DNA from: Acinetobacter johnsonii CIP 64.6
GTDB lineage: Bacteria; Pseudomonadota; Gammaproteobacteria; Pseudomonadales; Moraxellaceae
DNA: 64,000 nt
Assembly (NCBI RefSeq): GCF_000368045.1
Contig: NZ_KB849234.1
Location: forward strand, 144,204-208,203
Reading direction: 5' to 3'
A model generated the notes under the pieces. The model saw only the letters and a program-made list of their open reading frames with translations. It made no database searches and was not told the origin of the DNA. A program made the position numbers and the translations under genes. This document shows positions 15,298 through 22,942 of the stretch, one piece after another. Position 1 is the stretch's first letter. Each line of letters opens with the position of its first letter.

Positions 15298-16995
15298 ATG
15301 ATGTTGGCTGATCCAAGTAAAAAATATCGTCGCATGTATCAACGTGTTGACTTGCCAGACCGTCAATGGCCAAACAACGAAATTACAAAAGCGCCTATTT
15401 GGATGAGTACTGACCTGCGTGATGGTAACCAAGCAATTTTTGAACCGATGGACATGGAACAAAAATTTAAAATGTTCCAAATGTTGGTGAAAATTGGATT
15501 CAAGAATATTGAAATCGGTTTCCCTTCAGCATCTCAAATTGACTTTGACTTTACCCGTAAATTAATCGAAGAAAATCACATTCCAGATGATGTGTATATC
15601 GAAGTTTTAGTTCAAGCACGTGATCATTTGATCCAGCGTACTTTTGAGTCTTTAGCGGGCGCAAAACGTGCCATCGTACATATTTATAATTCAAATGCTC
15701 CAACTTTCCGCCAAAAAGTCTTAAATGTCGATGTTGCAGGTGCGAAGCAATTAGCAGTCAATGCAGCCAGCAAAGTTAAAGAATATGCAGCGCAATATCC
15801 GGAAACGGAATGGGTGTTCCAGTACAGCCCAGAGTGTTTCTCTGCAACCGAATTAGAAGTTGCAAAAGACGTGTGTGATGCAGTTACCGAAATTTGGGAA
15901 GCATCACCAAGCAATAAAGTGATTTTAAACCTACCTGCTACGGTTGAAGTTTCGACACCGAATGTTTATGCAGACCAAGTCGAATGGATGCACCGCAACA
16001 TTGCTCGTCGTGATGGCGTGATTATTTCTGTGCACTGTCACAACGACCGTGGCTGTGGGATTGCTGCATCAGAATTGGCGATTATGGCCGGTGCAGATCG
16101 TGTCGAAGGTTGTGTGTTTGGTAATGGCGAACGTACAGGTAACGTCGACGTCGCTGCAATTGCTTTGAATATGTACTCTCAAGGTGTTGCGCCAAACTTA
16201 GATTTTTCAAATATCAATGAAATCATTGCAACGGTAGAAGAATGTACAGGTTTGCCTGTTCACCCTCGTCACCCATATGCAGGTGATTTGGTCTTCACCG
16301 CATTTTCTGGTTCACATCAAGATGCCATTAAGAAAGGTTTCGAGTTCCAAAAGAACGAAGAAATTTGGGATATGCCATACTTGCCAATCGACCCGAAAGA
16401 CTTGGGCCGCGACTATGATGCTGTAATTCGCGTCAACTCACAGTCAGGTAAAGGCGGTATTGCTTACTTGTTAGAAGCAAATTACAACGTGGTATTGCCA
16501 CGTCGTATCCAAATTGAATTCTCTCAAACCGTACAAAAACGTACCGATGAAGAAGGCACTGAAATTACCGCACAAGAAATTTGGAAATTATTCAAAGAAA
16601 CTTATGTGGACACCAAAGATACGCATTACTCGACTAAGAACTACCGTTTGTATGACAACAACGGCAAACAAGTGGTTGAGCTTGAAATTGAAGTAAATGG
16701 TGAAACGCAGCAATTACGTGGCGAAGGCAATGGTCCAATCTCTGCAATGTTGGATGCTTTACAGTTACCAATCGACGTGTTGAGCTACGAAGAGCGCGGT
16801 ATTAGCTCTGGGGCAAATGCAAAAGCCTTGGCTTTGGTTGAATTACAAGTCAAAGGTACAGGTAAATCAGCCTTCGGTGCGGGTATTCACGACAACATTG
16901 TGACCTCATCGATTGAAGCTATTATTGCGTGTACCAACCGCTTAATTGATCAAGGTGTGTTAAGCACAGATCAAGTGATTGCTGCTGCGGTATAA
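15298..16995 (+). CDS. leuA: 2-isopropylmalate synthase
   Basis: The enzyme condenses acetyl-CoA with 2-oxoisovalerate, the first committed step of leucine synthesis. The 565-residue product is of the longer LeuA type. The TIM-barrel catalytic domain contains STDLRDGNQA near residue 40 and the metal-binding HCHNDRG near 245. The C-terminal regulatory region (about 430-560) is the allosteric domain where leucine binds, with AMLDALQLP and SSGANAKALALVELQ. ATG at 15298 follows AAGGAG at 15284-15289. The gene is monocistronic, with its terminator at 17033-17059. Leucine feedback is expected from the family. Confidence 0.96.
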   Translation: MMLADPSKKYRRMYQRVDLPDRQWPNNEITKAPIWMSTDLRDGNQAIFEPMDMEQKFKMFQMLVKIGFKNIEIGFPSASQIDFDFTRKLIEENHIPDDVYIEVLVQARDHLIQRTFESLAGAKRAIVHIYNSNAPTFRQKVLNVDVAGAKQLAVNAASKVKEYAAQYPETEWVFQYSPECFSATELEVAKDVCDAVTEIWEASPSNKVILNLPATVEVSTPNVYADQVEWMHRNIARRDGVIISVHCHNDRGCGIAASELAIMAGADRVEGCVFGNGERTGNVDVAAIALNMYSQGVAPNLDFSNINEIIATVEECTGLPVHPRHPYAGDLVFTAFSGSHQDAIKKGFEFQKNEEIWDMPYLPIDPKDLGRDYDAVIRVNSQSGKGGIAYLLEANYNVVLPRRIQIEFSQTVQKRTDEEGTEITAQEIWKLFKETYVDTKDTHYSTKNYRLYDNNGKQVVELEIEVNGETQQLRGEGNGPISAMLDALQLPIDVLSYEERGISSGANAKALALVELQVKGTGKSAFGAGIHDNIVTSSIEAIIACTNRLIDQGVLSTDQVIAAAV

Positions 16996-17032
16996 GTATT
17001 AGCAATAATAATTAGCACTAAAATGACTTTAG

Positions 17033-17060
17033 AAGGATACCCTCAAGTGGTATCCTTTTG
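17033..17060 (+). terminator. Terminator of leuA
   Basis: AAGGATACC (17033-17041) pairs with GGTATCCTT (17049-17057), followed by T. The hairpin overlaps a possible TTG start (17058) of the next open frame, which argues against that start. Confidence 0.85.
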
Positions 17061-17096
17061 TTTATTAACCCCAAAGATTTAAGGCGTATTATTCCT

Positions 17097-18254
17097 GTGT
17101 CTTTTCCTGCTGACTCCGTGGGTATCGTTAGTCCACAAAAGTTTACTTTTGAAGAGCCCTTAGAGCTCGAATGCGGTCGTATTCTCCCTCGTTATGAACT
17201 GATGGTTGAAACCTATGGTGAACTCAATGCAGATAAATCCAATGCGATTTTAATTTGCCATGCGCTATCGGGTCATCATCATGCTGCGGGTTACCATCAT
17301 GCTGACGATAAAAAACCAGGTTGGTGGGATGCCTGTATTGGCCCAGGTAAAGCGATTGATACTTCAAAGTTTTTCGTGGTTGCACTGAACAATATTGGGG
17401 GCTGTAACGGTTCAACAGGGCCAACTTCGCCAAACCCTGAAAATGATAACCGTCCTTATGGTCCTGACTTTCCTTTAGTCACCGTCCGTGACTGGGTTAA
17501 AACCCAAGCTATTTTATCCGATCATCTGGGTATTCAAGTCTGGAGTGCGGTGATTGGTGGTTCGCTGGGTGGTATGCAAGCCTTGCAATGGTCGGTTGAT
17601 TATCCTGATCGTTTGCAAAAATGCGTGATTATTGCCAGTGCGCCGAAACTGTCTGCTCAGAATATTGCCTTTAACGAAGTCGCACGACAGTCAATTTTGT
17701 CTGATCCAGACTTCCATGATGGTCGCTATCTTGAAAATGATAGCTATCCAAAACGTGGCCTAATTTTGGCACGTATGGTCGGTCATATTACCTATCTATC
17801 TGAAGAAGCCATGAAACAAAAGTTTGGCCGCGACTTAAAGTCAGGCAAATTTATGTATGGTTTCGATGTCGAATTCCAAGTCGAAAGCTATTTGCGCTAT
17901 CAAGGTGAGCAATTTAGCCGTAACTTTGACGCCAACACTTATCTGATTATGACCAAAGCTTTGGATTATTTTGATCCTTCGCGTGAGTATGAACAGTCTT
18001 TAGTTAAAGCCATGTCACAGACCAAATGTCAGTTCCTTGTGGTGTCCTTTACCACCGACTGGCGTTTTACCCCGCAACGTTCACAAGAAATTGTGGATGC
18101 GTTGATCACCAACCACAAACCAGTGAGCTATTTAGATATCGACGCTGAACAAGGCCATGACTCGTTCCTGTTCCCGATTCCTTTGTATGTAAAAGCATTA
18201 CGTGCATTTTTGGGTGGTTCTGAACACCTTCAAGCAACCCAGGAGGCTGTGTAA
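17097..18254 (+). CDS. metX: Homoserine O-acyltransferase (MetX)
   Basis: This enzyme activates homoserine by O-acylation for methionine synthesis; whether it uses acetyl- or succinyl-CoA cannot be settled here. It has an alpha/beta-hydrolase fold with the nucleophile S156 in GGSLGGMQ, an acidic residue in SFTTDWRF and the histidine in EQGHDSFL. I place the start at GTG 17097 (385 residues). The upstream TTG at 17058 sits in the T-run of the leuA terminator and would add an unlikely 13 residues. TAAGG 12 bases upstream is a plausible ribosome binding site. The stop overlaps the metW start by one base. Confidence 0.92.
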   Translation: MSFPADSVGIVSPQKFTFEEPLELECGRILPRYELMVETYGELNADKSNAILICHALSGHHHAAGYHHADDKKPGWWDACIGPGKAIDTSKFFVVALNNIGGCNGSTGPTSPNPENDNRPYGPDFPLVTVRDWVKTQAILSDHLGIQVWSAVIGGSLGGMQALQWSVDYPDRLQKCVIIASAPKLSAQNIAFNEVARQSILSDPDFHDGRYLENDSYPKRGLILARMVGHITYLSEEAMKQKFGRDLKSGKFMYGFDVEFQVESYLRYQGEQFSRNFDANTYLIMTKALDYFDPSREYEQSLVKAMSQTKCQFLVVSFTTDWRFTPQRSQEIVDALITNHKPVSYLDIDAEQGHDSFLFPIPLYVKALRAFLGGSEHLQATQEAV

Positions 18255-18847
18255 TGCGTATTGATCATCAACTGGCAGAAAAATGGATCAAACCTGATTC
18301 TAGCGTACTCGATTTAGGTTGTGGTGACGGTGAATTACTGGCTCATATGAGCAAAAAGCACAATATTCGCGCATATGGACTGGAAATTGATCAAGAAAAG
18401 ATTGCAATTGCAGTCGGTCGCGGGTTAAATATTATCCAACAAGACTTAAACTTGGGTTTAAGCCGCTTTGCAGACCAGTCTTTTGACTATGTCGTTATGG
18501 CACAAGCCTTGCAAGCGGTAGATGCACCAGATGTTTTATTACGTGATATGGTGCGCGTAGGGAAACAGGCGATCATTACTTTTCCTAACTTTGCCCATTG
18601 GAAGACCCGTTCTTTCTTGGCACTGAAAGGAATGATGCCCGTTTCTGAAGTTTTGCCGTACATGTGGTATAACACACCCAATATCCACTTATGTACTTTC
18701 CGTGATTTTGAAGCACTTTGTGCGGAAAATAACATCAGAATTATTAATCGACTCGCTGTAAATGGGGATCAACAAGATAGTTTACTCAGTAAACGTCTCC
18801 CGAATTTGTTTGGTGAAGTCGCAATTTATCGAGTGAGCGCTCTATGA
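18254..18847 (+). CDS. metW: Methionine biosynthesis protein MetW
   Basis: The 197-residue product has a SAM-dependent methyltransferase fold: motif I LDLGCGDGELL near residue 24, an acidic post-I position in GLEIDQEK, and VMAQALQAV. MetW is nearly always found behind metX, and the pair is needed for homoserine acylation in several proteobacteria. The molecular action of MetW is described as an activator of MetX rather than a proven methyltransferase. The ATG shares its A with the metX stop (TAATG), so translation is coupled. Confidence 0.94.
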   Translation: MRIDHQLAEKWIKPDSSVLDLGCGDGELLAHMSKKHNIRAYGLEIDQEKIAIAVGRGLNIIQQDLNLGLSRFADQSFDYVVMAQALQAVDAPDVLLRDMVRVGKQAIITFPNFAHWKTRSFLALKGMMPVSEVLPYMWYNTPNIHLCTFRDFEALCAENNIRIINRLAVNGDQQDSLLSKRLPNLFGEVAIYRVSAL

Positions 18848-19434
18848 AAAAACTATTCTTAAGCACGACACTACTGGTTGGACTTTTGAGCATTCAAGCT
18901 CATGCAGATTATGTTTCCCCAACCACGTCTGTTGCGAGTCAAGCTGCACAGTATTCTGTTATGGATATCAATAGCTTAATTAAAGCGGCAAAAGCAGGTC
19001 AGCCTGCTGCGCAGTTCTATCTTGCAACCAAGTATCAACAAGGTAAAGATATCTCTGCAGATGAACGACAGGCCTTTGCTTGGTACAAAGCCGCTGCAGA
19101 TCAAGGTCTTTCGGCTGCTCAGCTAAATGTTGGTCGTATGCTTGCAGATGGCCTAGGCACCAAAAAAGATGAATCTTTAGCACGTCAATACTTTGAAAAA
19201 GCAGCCAGCCGTGGTGATAACCGCGCAAGCTTTAACTTGGCGATGATGGAAGAGCAAAAGAAAAACTACATGGGTGCTTATCAATGGTATGAGCTTTCAA
19301 CCCGTGATGGCATGCTCGACAATAAAGTGATTACGCTTTCTGAAGGCAAGAAAACAGCCTTAGCGGCAAACTTAACACAAGATCAAATTCGTCAAGCACG
19401 TGACCGTGCAGACAAGTGGATTCAAGCTCAATAA
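18844..19434 (+). CDS. Exported Sel1-like repeat protein
   Basis: This is a 196-residue periplasmic protein with a signal peptide (MKKLFLSTTLLVGLLSIQAHA, cleavage near residue 21). It has about three Sel1-type helical repeats between residues 50 and 145, recognisable by AAQFYLATKYQQG, AFAWYKAAADQGLSAAQLNVGRMLADG and ARQYFEKAASRGDNRASFNLA. Such repeats mediate protein contacts. The start overlaps the metW stop (ATGA), so the gene is the third member of the metX-metW transcript, although no methionine role is known. A terminator follows at 19453. Confidence 0.85.
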   Translation: MKKLFLSTTLLVGLLSIQAHADYVSPTTSVASQAAQYSVMDINSLIKAAKAGQPAAQFYLATKYQQGKDISADERQAFAWYKAAADQGLSAAQLNVGRMLADGLGTKKDESLARQYFEKAASRGDNRASFNLAMMEEQKKNYMGAYQWYELSTRDGMLDNKVITLSEGKKTALAANLTQDQIRQARDRADKWIQAQ

Positions 19435-19452
19435 GCTTTTATTTCCATACTC

Positions 19453-19475
19453 AGCACCTTCGGGTGCTTTTTTAT
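19453..19475 (+). terminator. Terminator of the metX-metW-sel1 operon
   Basis: AGCACC-TTCG-GGTGCT with a stable UUCG-type tetraloop, followed by a run of T. Confidence 0.92.
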
Positions 19476-19538
19476 TGCCTATCCATGAGTCGGACTTGTT
19501 AAAATAACCGCATAATTTTTAAAGCACGGATCTTTCAC

Positions 19539-20165
19539 ATGGCATCAACTGATTGGTTATCTCAAGGTACCTTAGTCCTCGCAAGCAATAACAAAGGCAA
19601 AATTGCGGAATTTGAAAAATTATTTGCAGAGCTGAACTTACCTGTTGAAGTGATTGCTCAAGGTAAATTGAATATTGAAGATGCCATTGAAGATGGTTTG
19701 AGCTTTGTCGAAAATGCGATTATTAAAGCACGCCATGCTTCTAAAATTTCAGGAAAACCAGCCATTGCAGATGACTCTGGGATTTGTGTCCCAGTTTTAG
19801 ATGGTGCTCCAGGGATTTACTCTGCGCGTTATGCAGGTGAACACGGCGATGATGCGGCCAATAACCAAAAGCTCTTAGCTGAACTCAAGCCACTGCGTAA
19901 AGACGCTCAAGCGATTGAAGGCATGTTTGTATGCGTTTTAGTGTTAGTGCAACATGCTGATGATCCTCTTCCACAAATTTTCCAAGGCATTTGGAAAGGT
20001 GAAGTACTGGAGGCTGCACGTGGTGAAAATGGTTTTGGTTATGACCCGCTGTTCTGGTTACCCGAGTTAGGGCTTTCAAGTGCAGAAATGAGCAAAGAAG
20101 AAAAAAATAAAATCAGCCATCGTGGTCAGGCTATGCAACTGTTTAAAGCCAGTTTAGAACAATAA
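19539..20165 (+). CDS. rdgB: XTP/dITP pyrophosphatase (house-cleaning NTPase)
   Basis: The enzyme hydrolyses non-canonical purine triphosphates (ITP, XTP, dITP) to monophosphates and so keeps them out of nucleic acids. The 208-residue product shows the HAM1/RdgB family motifs: LASNNKGKIAEF at the N terminus, ADDSGICVPVLDGAPGIYSARYAGE near residue 75, GFGYDPLFWLPE near 168 and KNKISHRGQAM near the end. It is a single gene between two terminator-like structures. Confidence 0.95.
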   Translation: MASTDWLSQGTLVLASNNKGKIAEFEKLFAELNLPVEVIAQGKLNIEDAIEDGLSFVENAIIKARHASKISGKPAIADDSGICVPVLDGAPGIYSARYAGEHGDDAANNQKLLAELKPLRKDAQAIEGMFVCVLVLVQHADDPLPQIFQGIWKGEVLEAARGENGFGYDPLFWLPELGLSSAEMSKEEKNKISHRGQAMQLFKASLEQ

Positions 20166-20186
20166 AAACTAAGCTGTGTAATGTTG

Positions 20187-20214
20187 CCCCTTCTCCCCTT
20201 GGGGAGGAAGGTGG
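20187..20214 (+). terminator. Imperfect GC-rich hairpin after rdgB
   Basis: CCCCTTCTCCCC and GGGGAGGAAGGTGG form a strong but imperfect stem around TT. There is no T run, so it may be a rho-dependent end, a transcript-stabilising hairpin or a dispersed short repeat. Confidence 0.4.
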
Positions 20215-20286
20215 CGAAAAATTTTCTATATTCTCCTCTATCGCCCTTGCGCAGCAGTACTATGCATTTCTAGCTAAAGTGAGTGC

Positions 20287-21171
20287 TTAGATCACAGCAA
20301 ATACATGCAGCAATAAACCATAAATACTCACCACGGCACAGCTGATGATCGTACCTGAAGCAATGTATTTTGCCGACGTGCCTGTACCCTGATAATGCGT
20401 TTCCAAAGCCACAATATTGGCTGCTGGCGGTAAACAGAACAATAAGAACATGACCCCAATATATTGTTCAATATTAGGAATAGCGAAGTAACGATAACTC
20501 AGCCCACACAGCACCACGCCGCATGCCAATTTTAATAAAGCTGTCTGACTACTTTGCCACAGGTCCGCTTTCTCAACTTTGGTGTGCCTCAACCACATAC
20601 CCAATACACACATGCCAGAGAAGCTCATACAAAATTTGGCTGCACTATAAATCACATCAATCAGATCATGCTGTGACCAATGTTGCACGCCAACGAAACG
20701 AAAAATAAGGGCTAAAATCAAAGCAATCATGGGTGGAGCACAGAGCACTTTTTTAAAAATAAACGAAAAAGCTAACGGTGTTTGGCTCACAGCTGTCACT
20801 GCCCAGAGATTGCCAAAAATAGAGCCACCGATATATAAAGCCACCATTGCTGGACTAATTTCTGTGCTAAACAACGCAATTGCAAAAGGAAAGCCTAACC
20901 ATGCCATATTGACATAACTAAAACACAGGGCGCTTAATTTATTCTTTGAAAAATATAGGAAAAAGTAAAATAAGAGCACTGCCACGACAAAACTGAATAA
21001 CATCAGACTAAAGCTACCAGCCTGATAAAACACCATGTTGTAGACAATAACAATCGGAATAAAGCAACGTGCTAAAAGACTTGAAAAGCCTGTTTTCAAC
21101 CGTGTTGCCAATGGGGTGGATGCAAGGAATAAACCACTAAGAAAGGCCAACAGAGGGAGCAGCAACGTCAC
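20287..21171 (-). CDS. AEC family (auxin efflux carrier-like) membrane transporter
   Basis: This is a 294-residue inner-membrane protein with about ten hydrophobic spans arranged as two similar halves. The family's conserved PCL/PPA-type residues appear in LLFCLPPAANIVALETHY near the end. AEC carriers export or exchange small organic anions; the substrate here is unknown. The start is GTG at 21171, supported by AAGGA 7 bases upstream. It is transcribed away from tatABC. Confidence 0.8.
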   Translation of the reverse strand: MTLLLPLLAFLSGLFLASTPLATRLKTGFSSLLARCFIPIVIVYNMVFYQAGSFSLMLFSFVVAVLLFYFFLYFSKNKLSALCFSYVNMAWLGFPFAIALFSTEISPAMVALYIGGSIFGNLWAVTAVSQTPLAFSFIFKKVLCAPPMIALILALIFRFVGVQHWSQHDLIDVIYSAAKFCMSFSGMCVLGMWLRHTKVEKADLWQSSQTALLKLACGVVLCGLSYRYFAIPNIEQYIGVMFLLFCLPPAANIVALETHYQGTGTSAKYIASGTIISCAVVSIYGLLLHVFAVI

Positions 21172-21330
21172 TTCAATATCCTTGAAATTTCACCGAATCA
21201 TCATAACACTGCTTTTTCTCAAAATCTGTGCGAAGCGATCGTTTTGTCTTGAAATTGAAACATCATCGTCACCGCAATGTCACACAAGCCTGTTGATATA
21301 GGGAAAACGAAAAATGATGAGGATCTACCC

Positions 21331-21549
21331 ATGGCGGGACTATCAATTTGGCATGTACTAATTTTTGCAATTGTGGTTATTCTTCTTTTTGGTACAGCCA
21401 AACTTAAGAACTTAGGTAAAGATGTCGGTGGTGCGGTGAAAGACTTTAAAAAGTCGATCCGTGATGAGGAAGCTGAAGCAGCTCAACTCAATGAGCCACG
21501 AACGATTGATGCTCATGTCAAAAGCACCGAAAGTTCTATTAAAAGCTAA
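21331..21549 (+). CDS. tatA: Twin-arginine translocase subunit TatA
   Basis: TatA forms the protein-conducting oligomer of the Tat pathway in the inner membrane. The 72-residue product has the short N-terminal helix with GLSIWHVLIFAIVVILLFG, the hinge and the amphipathic helix TAKLKNLGKDVGGAVKDFKK, and then an acidic tail. ATG 21331 was chosen because GAGGA lies 8 bases upstream and TatA proteins start right before the membrane helix. An upstream in-frame ATG at 21277 would add 18 non-conserved residues. First gene of tatABC. Confidence 0.93.
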   Translation: MAGLSIWHVLIFAIVVILLFGTAKLKNLGKDVGGAVKDFKKSIRDEEAEAAQLNEPRTIDAHVKSTESSIKS

Positions 21550-21561
21550 GCGAGCACTGCC

Positions 21562-21984
21562 ATGCTAAATGTAGGTATGACGGAACTCTTATGCTTTGCT
21601 ATCGTTGCATTATTAGTTCTAGGTCCTGAGAAACTACCTGAAGCAGCACGCTTTGCAGCCAAATGGTATGGCAAAGCCAAACGTTTTATGAATAACGTTC
21701 AAACTGAGGTAGATCGTGAGCTAAAGCTTTCTGAGTTTCGTCAGGAAATTCAAAAAGAAATTGAGCGTATGACCGAAATAGAACAACGCTTACAAAAACA
21801 ACTCGATCATCTCAGTAAATCAGCTCCAACAACAAAGACTGAAAATACGGCTGCATATGAATATCAGTGGCTCACACCCTCTCCATTAACACCATTTTCA
21901 ATCAACCATCTTAAACAACATGGTACACCTTTGTTTACTGCAGCAAATATACCTATTCAGCCCCAATTGAAGATAGCCGTATGA
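21562..21984 (+). CDS. tatB: Twin-arginine translocase subunit TatB
   Basis: TatB joins TatC in the receptor that binds RR signal peptides. The 140-residue product has the TatB-type N terminus, MLNVGMTELLCFAIVALLVLGPEKLP, where the glutamate and the LGPEKLP hinge distinguish it from TatA. A long charged amphipathic helix (about 20-95) and a variable tail follow. It lies 12 bp after tatA, and its stop overlaps the tatC start (ATGA). Confidence 0.93.
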   Translation: MLNVGMTELLCFAIVALLVLGPEKLPEAARFAAKWYGKAKRFMNNVQTEVDRELKLSEFRQEIQKEIERMTEIEQRLQKQLDHLSKSAPTTKTENTAAYEYQWLTPSPLTPFSINHLKQHGTPLFTAANIPIQPQLKIAV

Positions 21985-22757
21985 ATCAAGTGTCAACAAG
22001 GCCAGACTCAAACACAGGCCAAGATGAAGAATTAGAACAAATGCCTGTCATGCAGCACTTAATTACACTGCGCAAGTATTTATTTAAAATCGTCGGCATT
22101 ACCCTGTTGCTGTTCTTTTGTTTATTGCCTTTTCGAAATACGACTTATCAACTGTTATCTGAGCCACTACGCCAACAACTGCCAGTCAACTCAACCATGA
22201 TTGCGACAGATGTCACAGCAACATTTATGGCACCGTTTAAATTAAATCTATTTGTTGCTCTAGTGTTAGCAATGCCAGTCATCATTTACTTAATATGGTC
22301 TTTTGTGCGACCTGCACTATATGAGAAAGAGCGCTTCTTGGCGGTTCCACTGCTTGTGGGTAGTATCGCACTGTTTTATATCGGGATCGCGTTTGCCTAC
22401 TTCATTACGCTTCCAGCAATTTTACATTTTTTTATCAGTGTCTCGCCTGAAAGCGTCGCTCCAATGACGGATATCAATAGTTATCTCAGTTTTTGTTTGA
22501 AACTCTTTTTGGTTTTTGGACTCACTTTTGAAATCCCAATTATTACTTTAGTGCTAATTTTAATTGGTGTCGTTAGCACACAGAGTCTCGCTGAAAAGCG
22601 TCGTTTCATTGTCGTGGGATGCTTTTTCATTGCGATGTTTGTCACTCCACCTGATGCACTTTCGATGATTATGCTTGCGGTACCCATGTGGCTGTTATTT
22701 GAAATTGGTTTATTTTTCGGAAAATTATTAGAGAAAAGAAAAACAACAAGCCACTAA
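21981..22757 (+). CDS. tatC: Twin-arginine translocase subunit TatC
   Basis: TatC is the six-span core receptor for twin-arginine signal peptides. The 258-residue product has the cytoplasmic N-terminal HLITLRKYLFK segment before span 1, the periplasmic loop with PLRQQLP, TDVTATFMAPFKLNLFVALVLAMPVI, an FEIPI loop and VTPPDALSMIMLAVPMWLLFEIG near the end. Length is normal. It is the last gene of tatABC, with a terminator 31 bp after it. A Tat-exported phosphatase gene follows immediately. Confidence 0.95.
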   Translation: MNQVSTRPDSNTGQDEELEQMPVMQHLITLRKYLFKIVGITLLLFFCLLPFRNTTYQLLSEPLRQQLPVNSTMIATDVTATFMAPFKLNLFVALVLAMPVIIYLIWSFVRPALYEKERFLAVPLLVGSIALFYIGIAFAYFITLPAILHFFISVSPESVAPMTDINSYLSFCLKLFLVFGLTFEIPIITLVLILIGVVSTQSLAEKRRFIVVGCFFIAMFVTPPDALSMIMLAVPMWLLFEIGLFFGKLLEKRKTTSH

Positions 22758-22787
22758 AACTTGAGAATTACAAACTTCCATCTTATT

Positions 22788-22815
22788 TCCTCCAACACTG
22801 TCTGGAGGATTTTTT
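22788..22815 (+). terminator. Terminator of tatABC
   Basis: TCCTCCA (22788-22794) pairs with TGGAGGA (22803-22809), followed by six T. Confidence 0.85.
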
Positions 22816-22869
22816 ATTTCATGTTGTATCTATTGCCCTATCAAATACTGTCTTCAAATTGACCCTAAA

Positions 22870-22903
22870 CTGTAAATAAAACGTCACTTCTGCTTCATAC
22901 AAT
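22870..22903 (+). promoter_or_regulatory. Pho-box promoter of the PhoX-type phosphatase gene
   Basis: CTGTAAATAAAACGTCAC (22870-22887) matches the PhoB box at about 13 of 18 positions, with both 7-base half-sites (CTGTAAA, ACGTCAC) in register. Exactly 10 bases downstream lies a -10 element, TACAAT (22898-22903), the same layout as at the left edge of this window. It is 39 bp before the start codon. Confidence 0.65.
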
Positions 22904-22942
22904 CTAGCTCGACTTACTTACAATTATTGATATGGACTTACT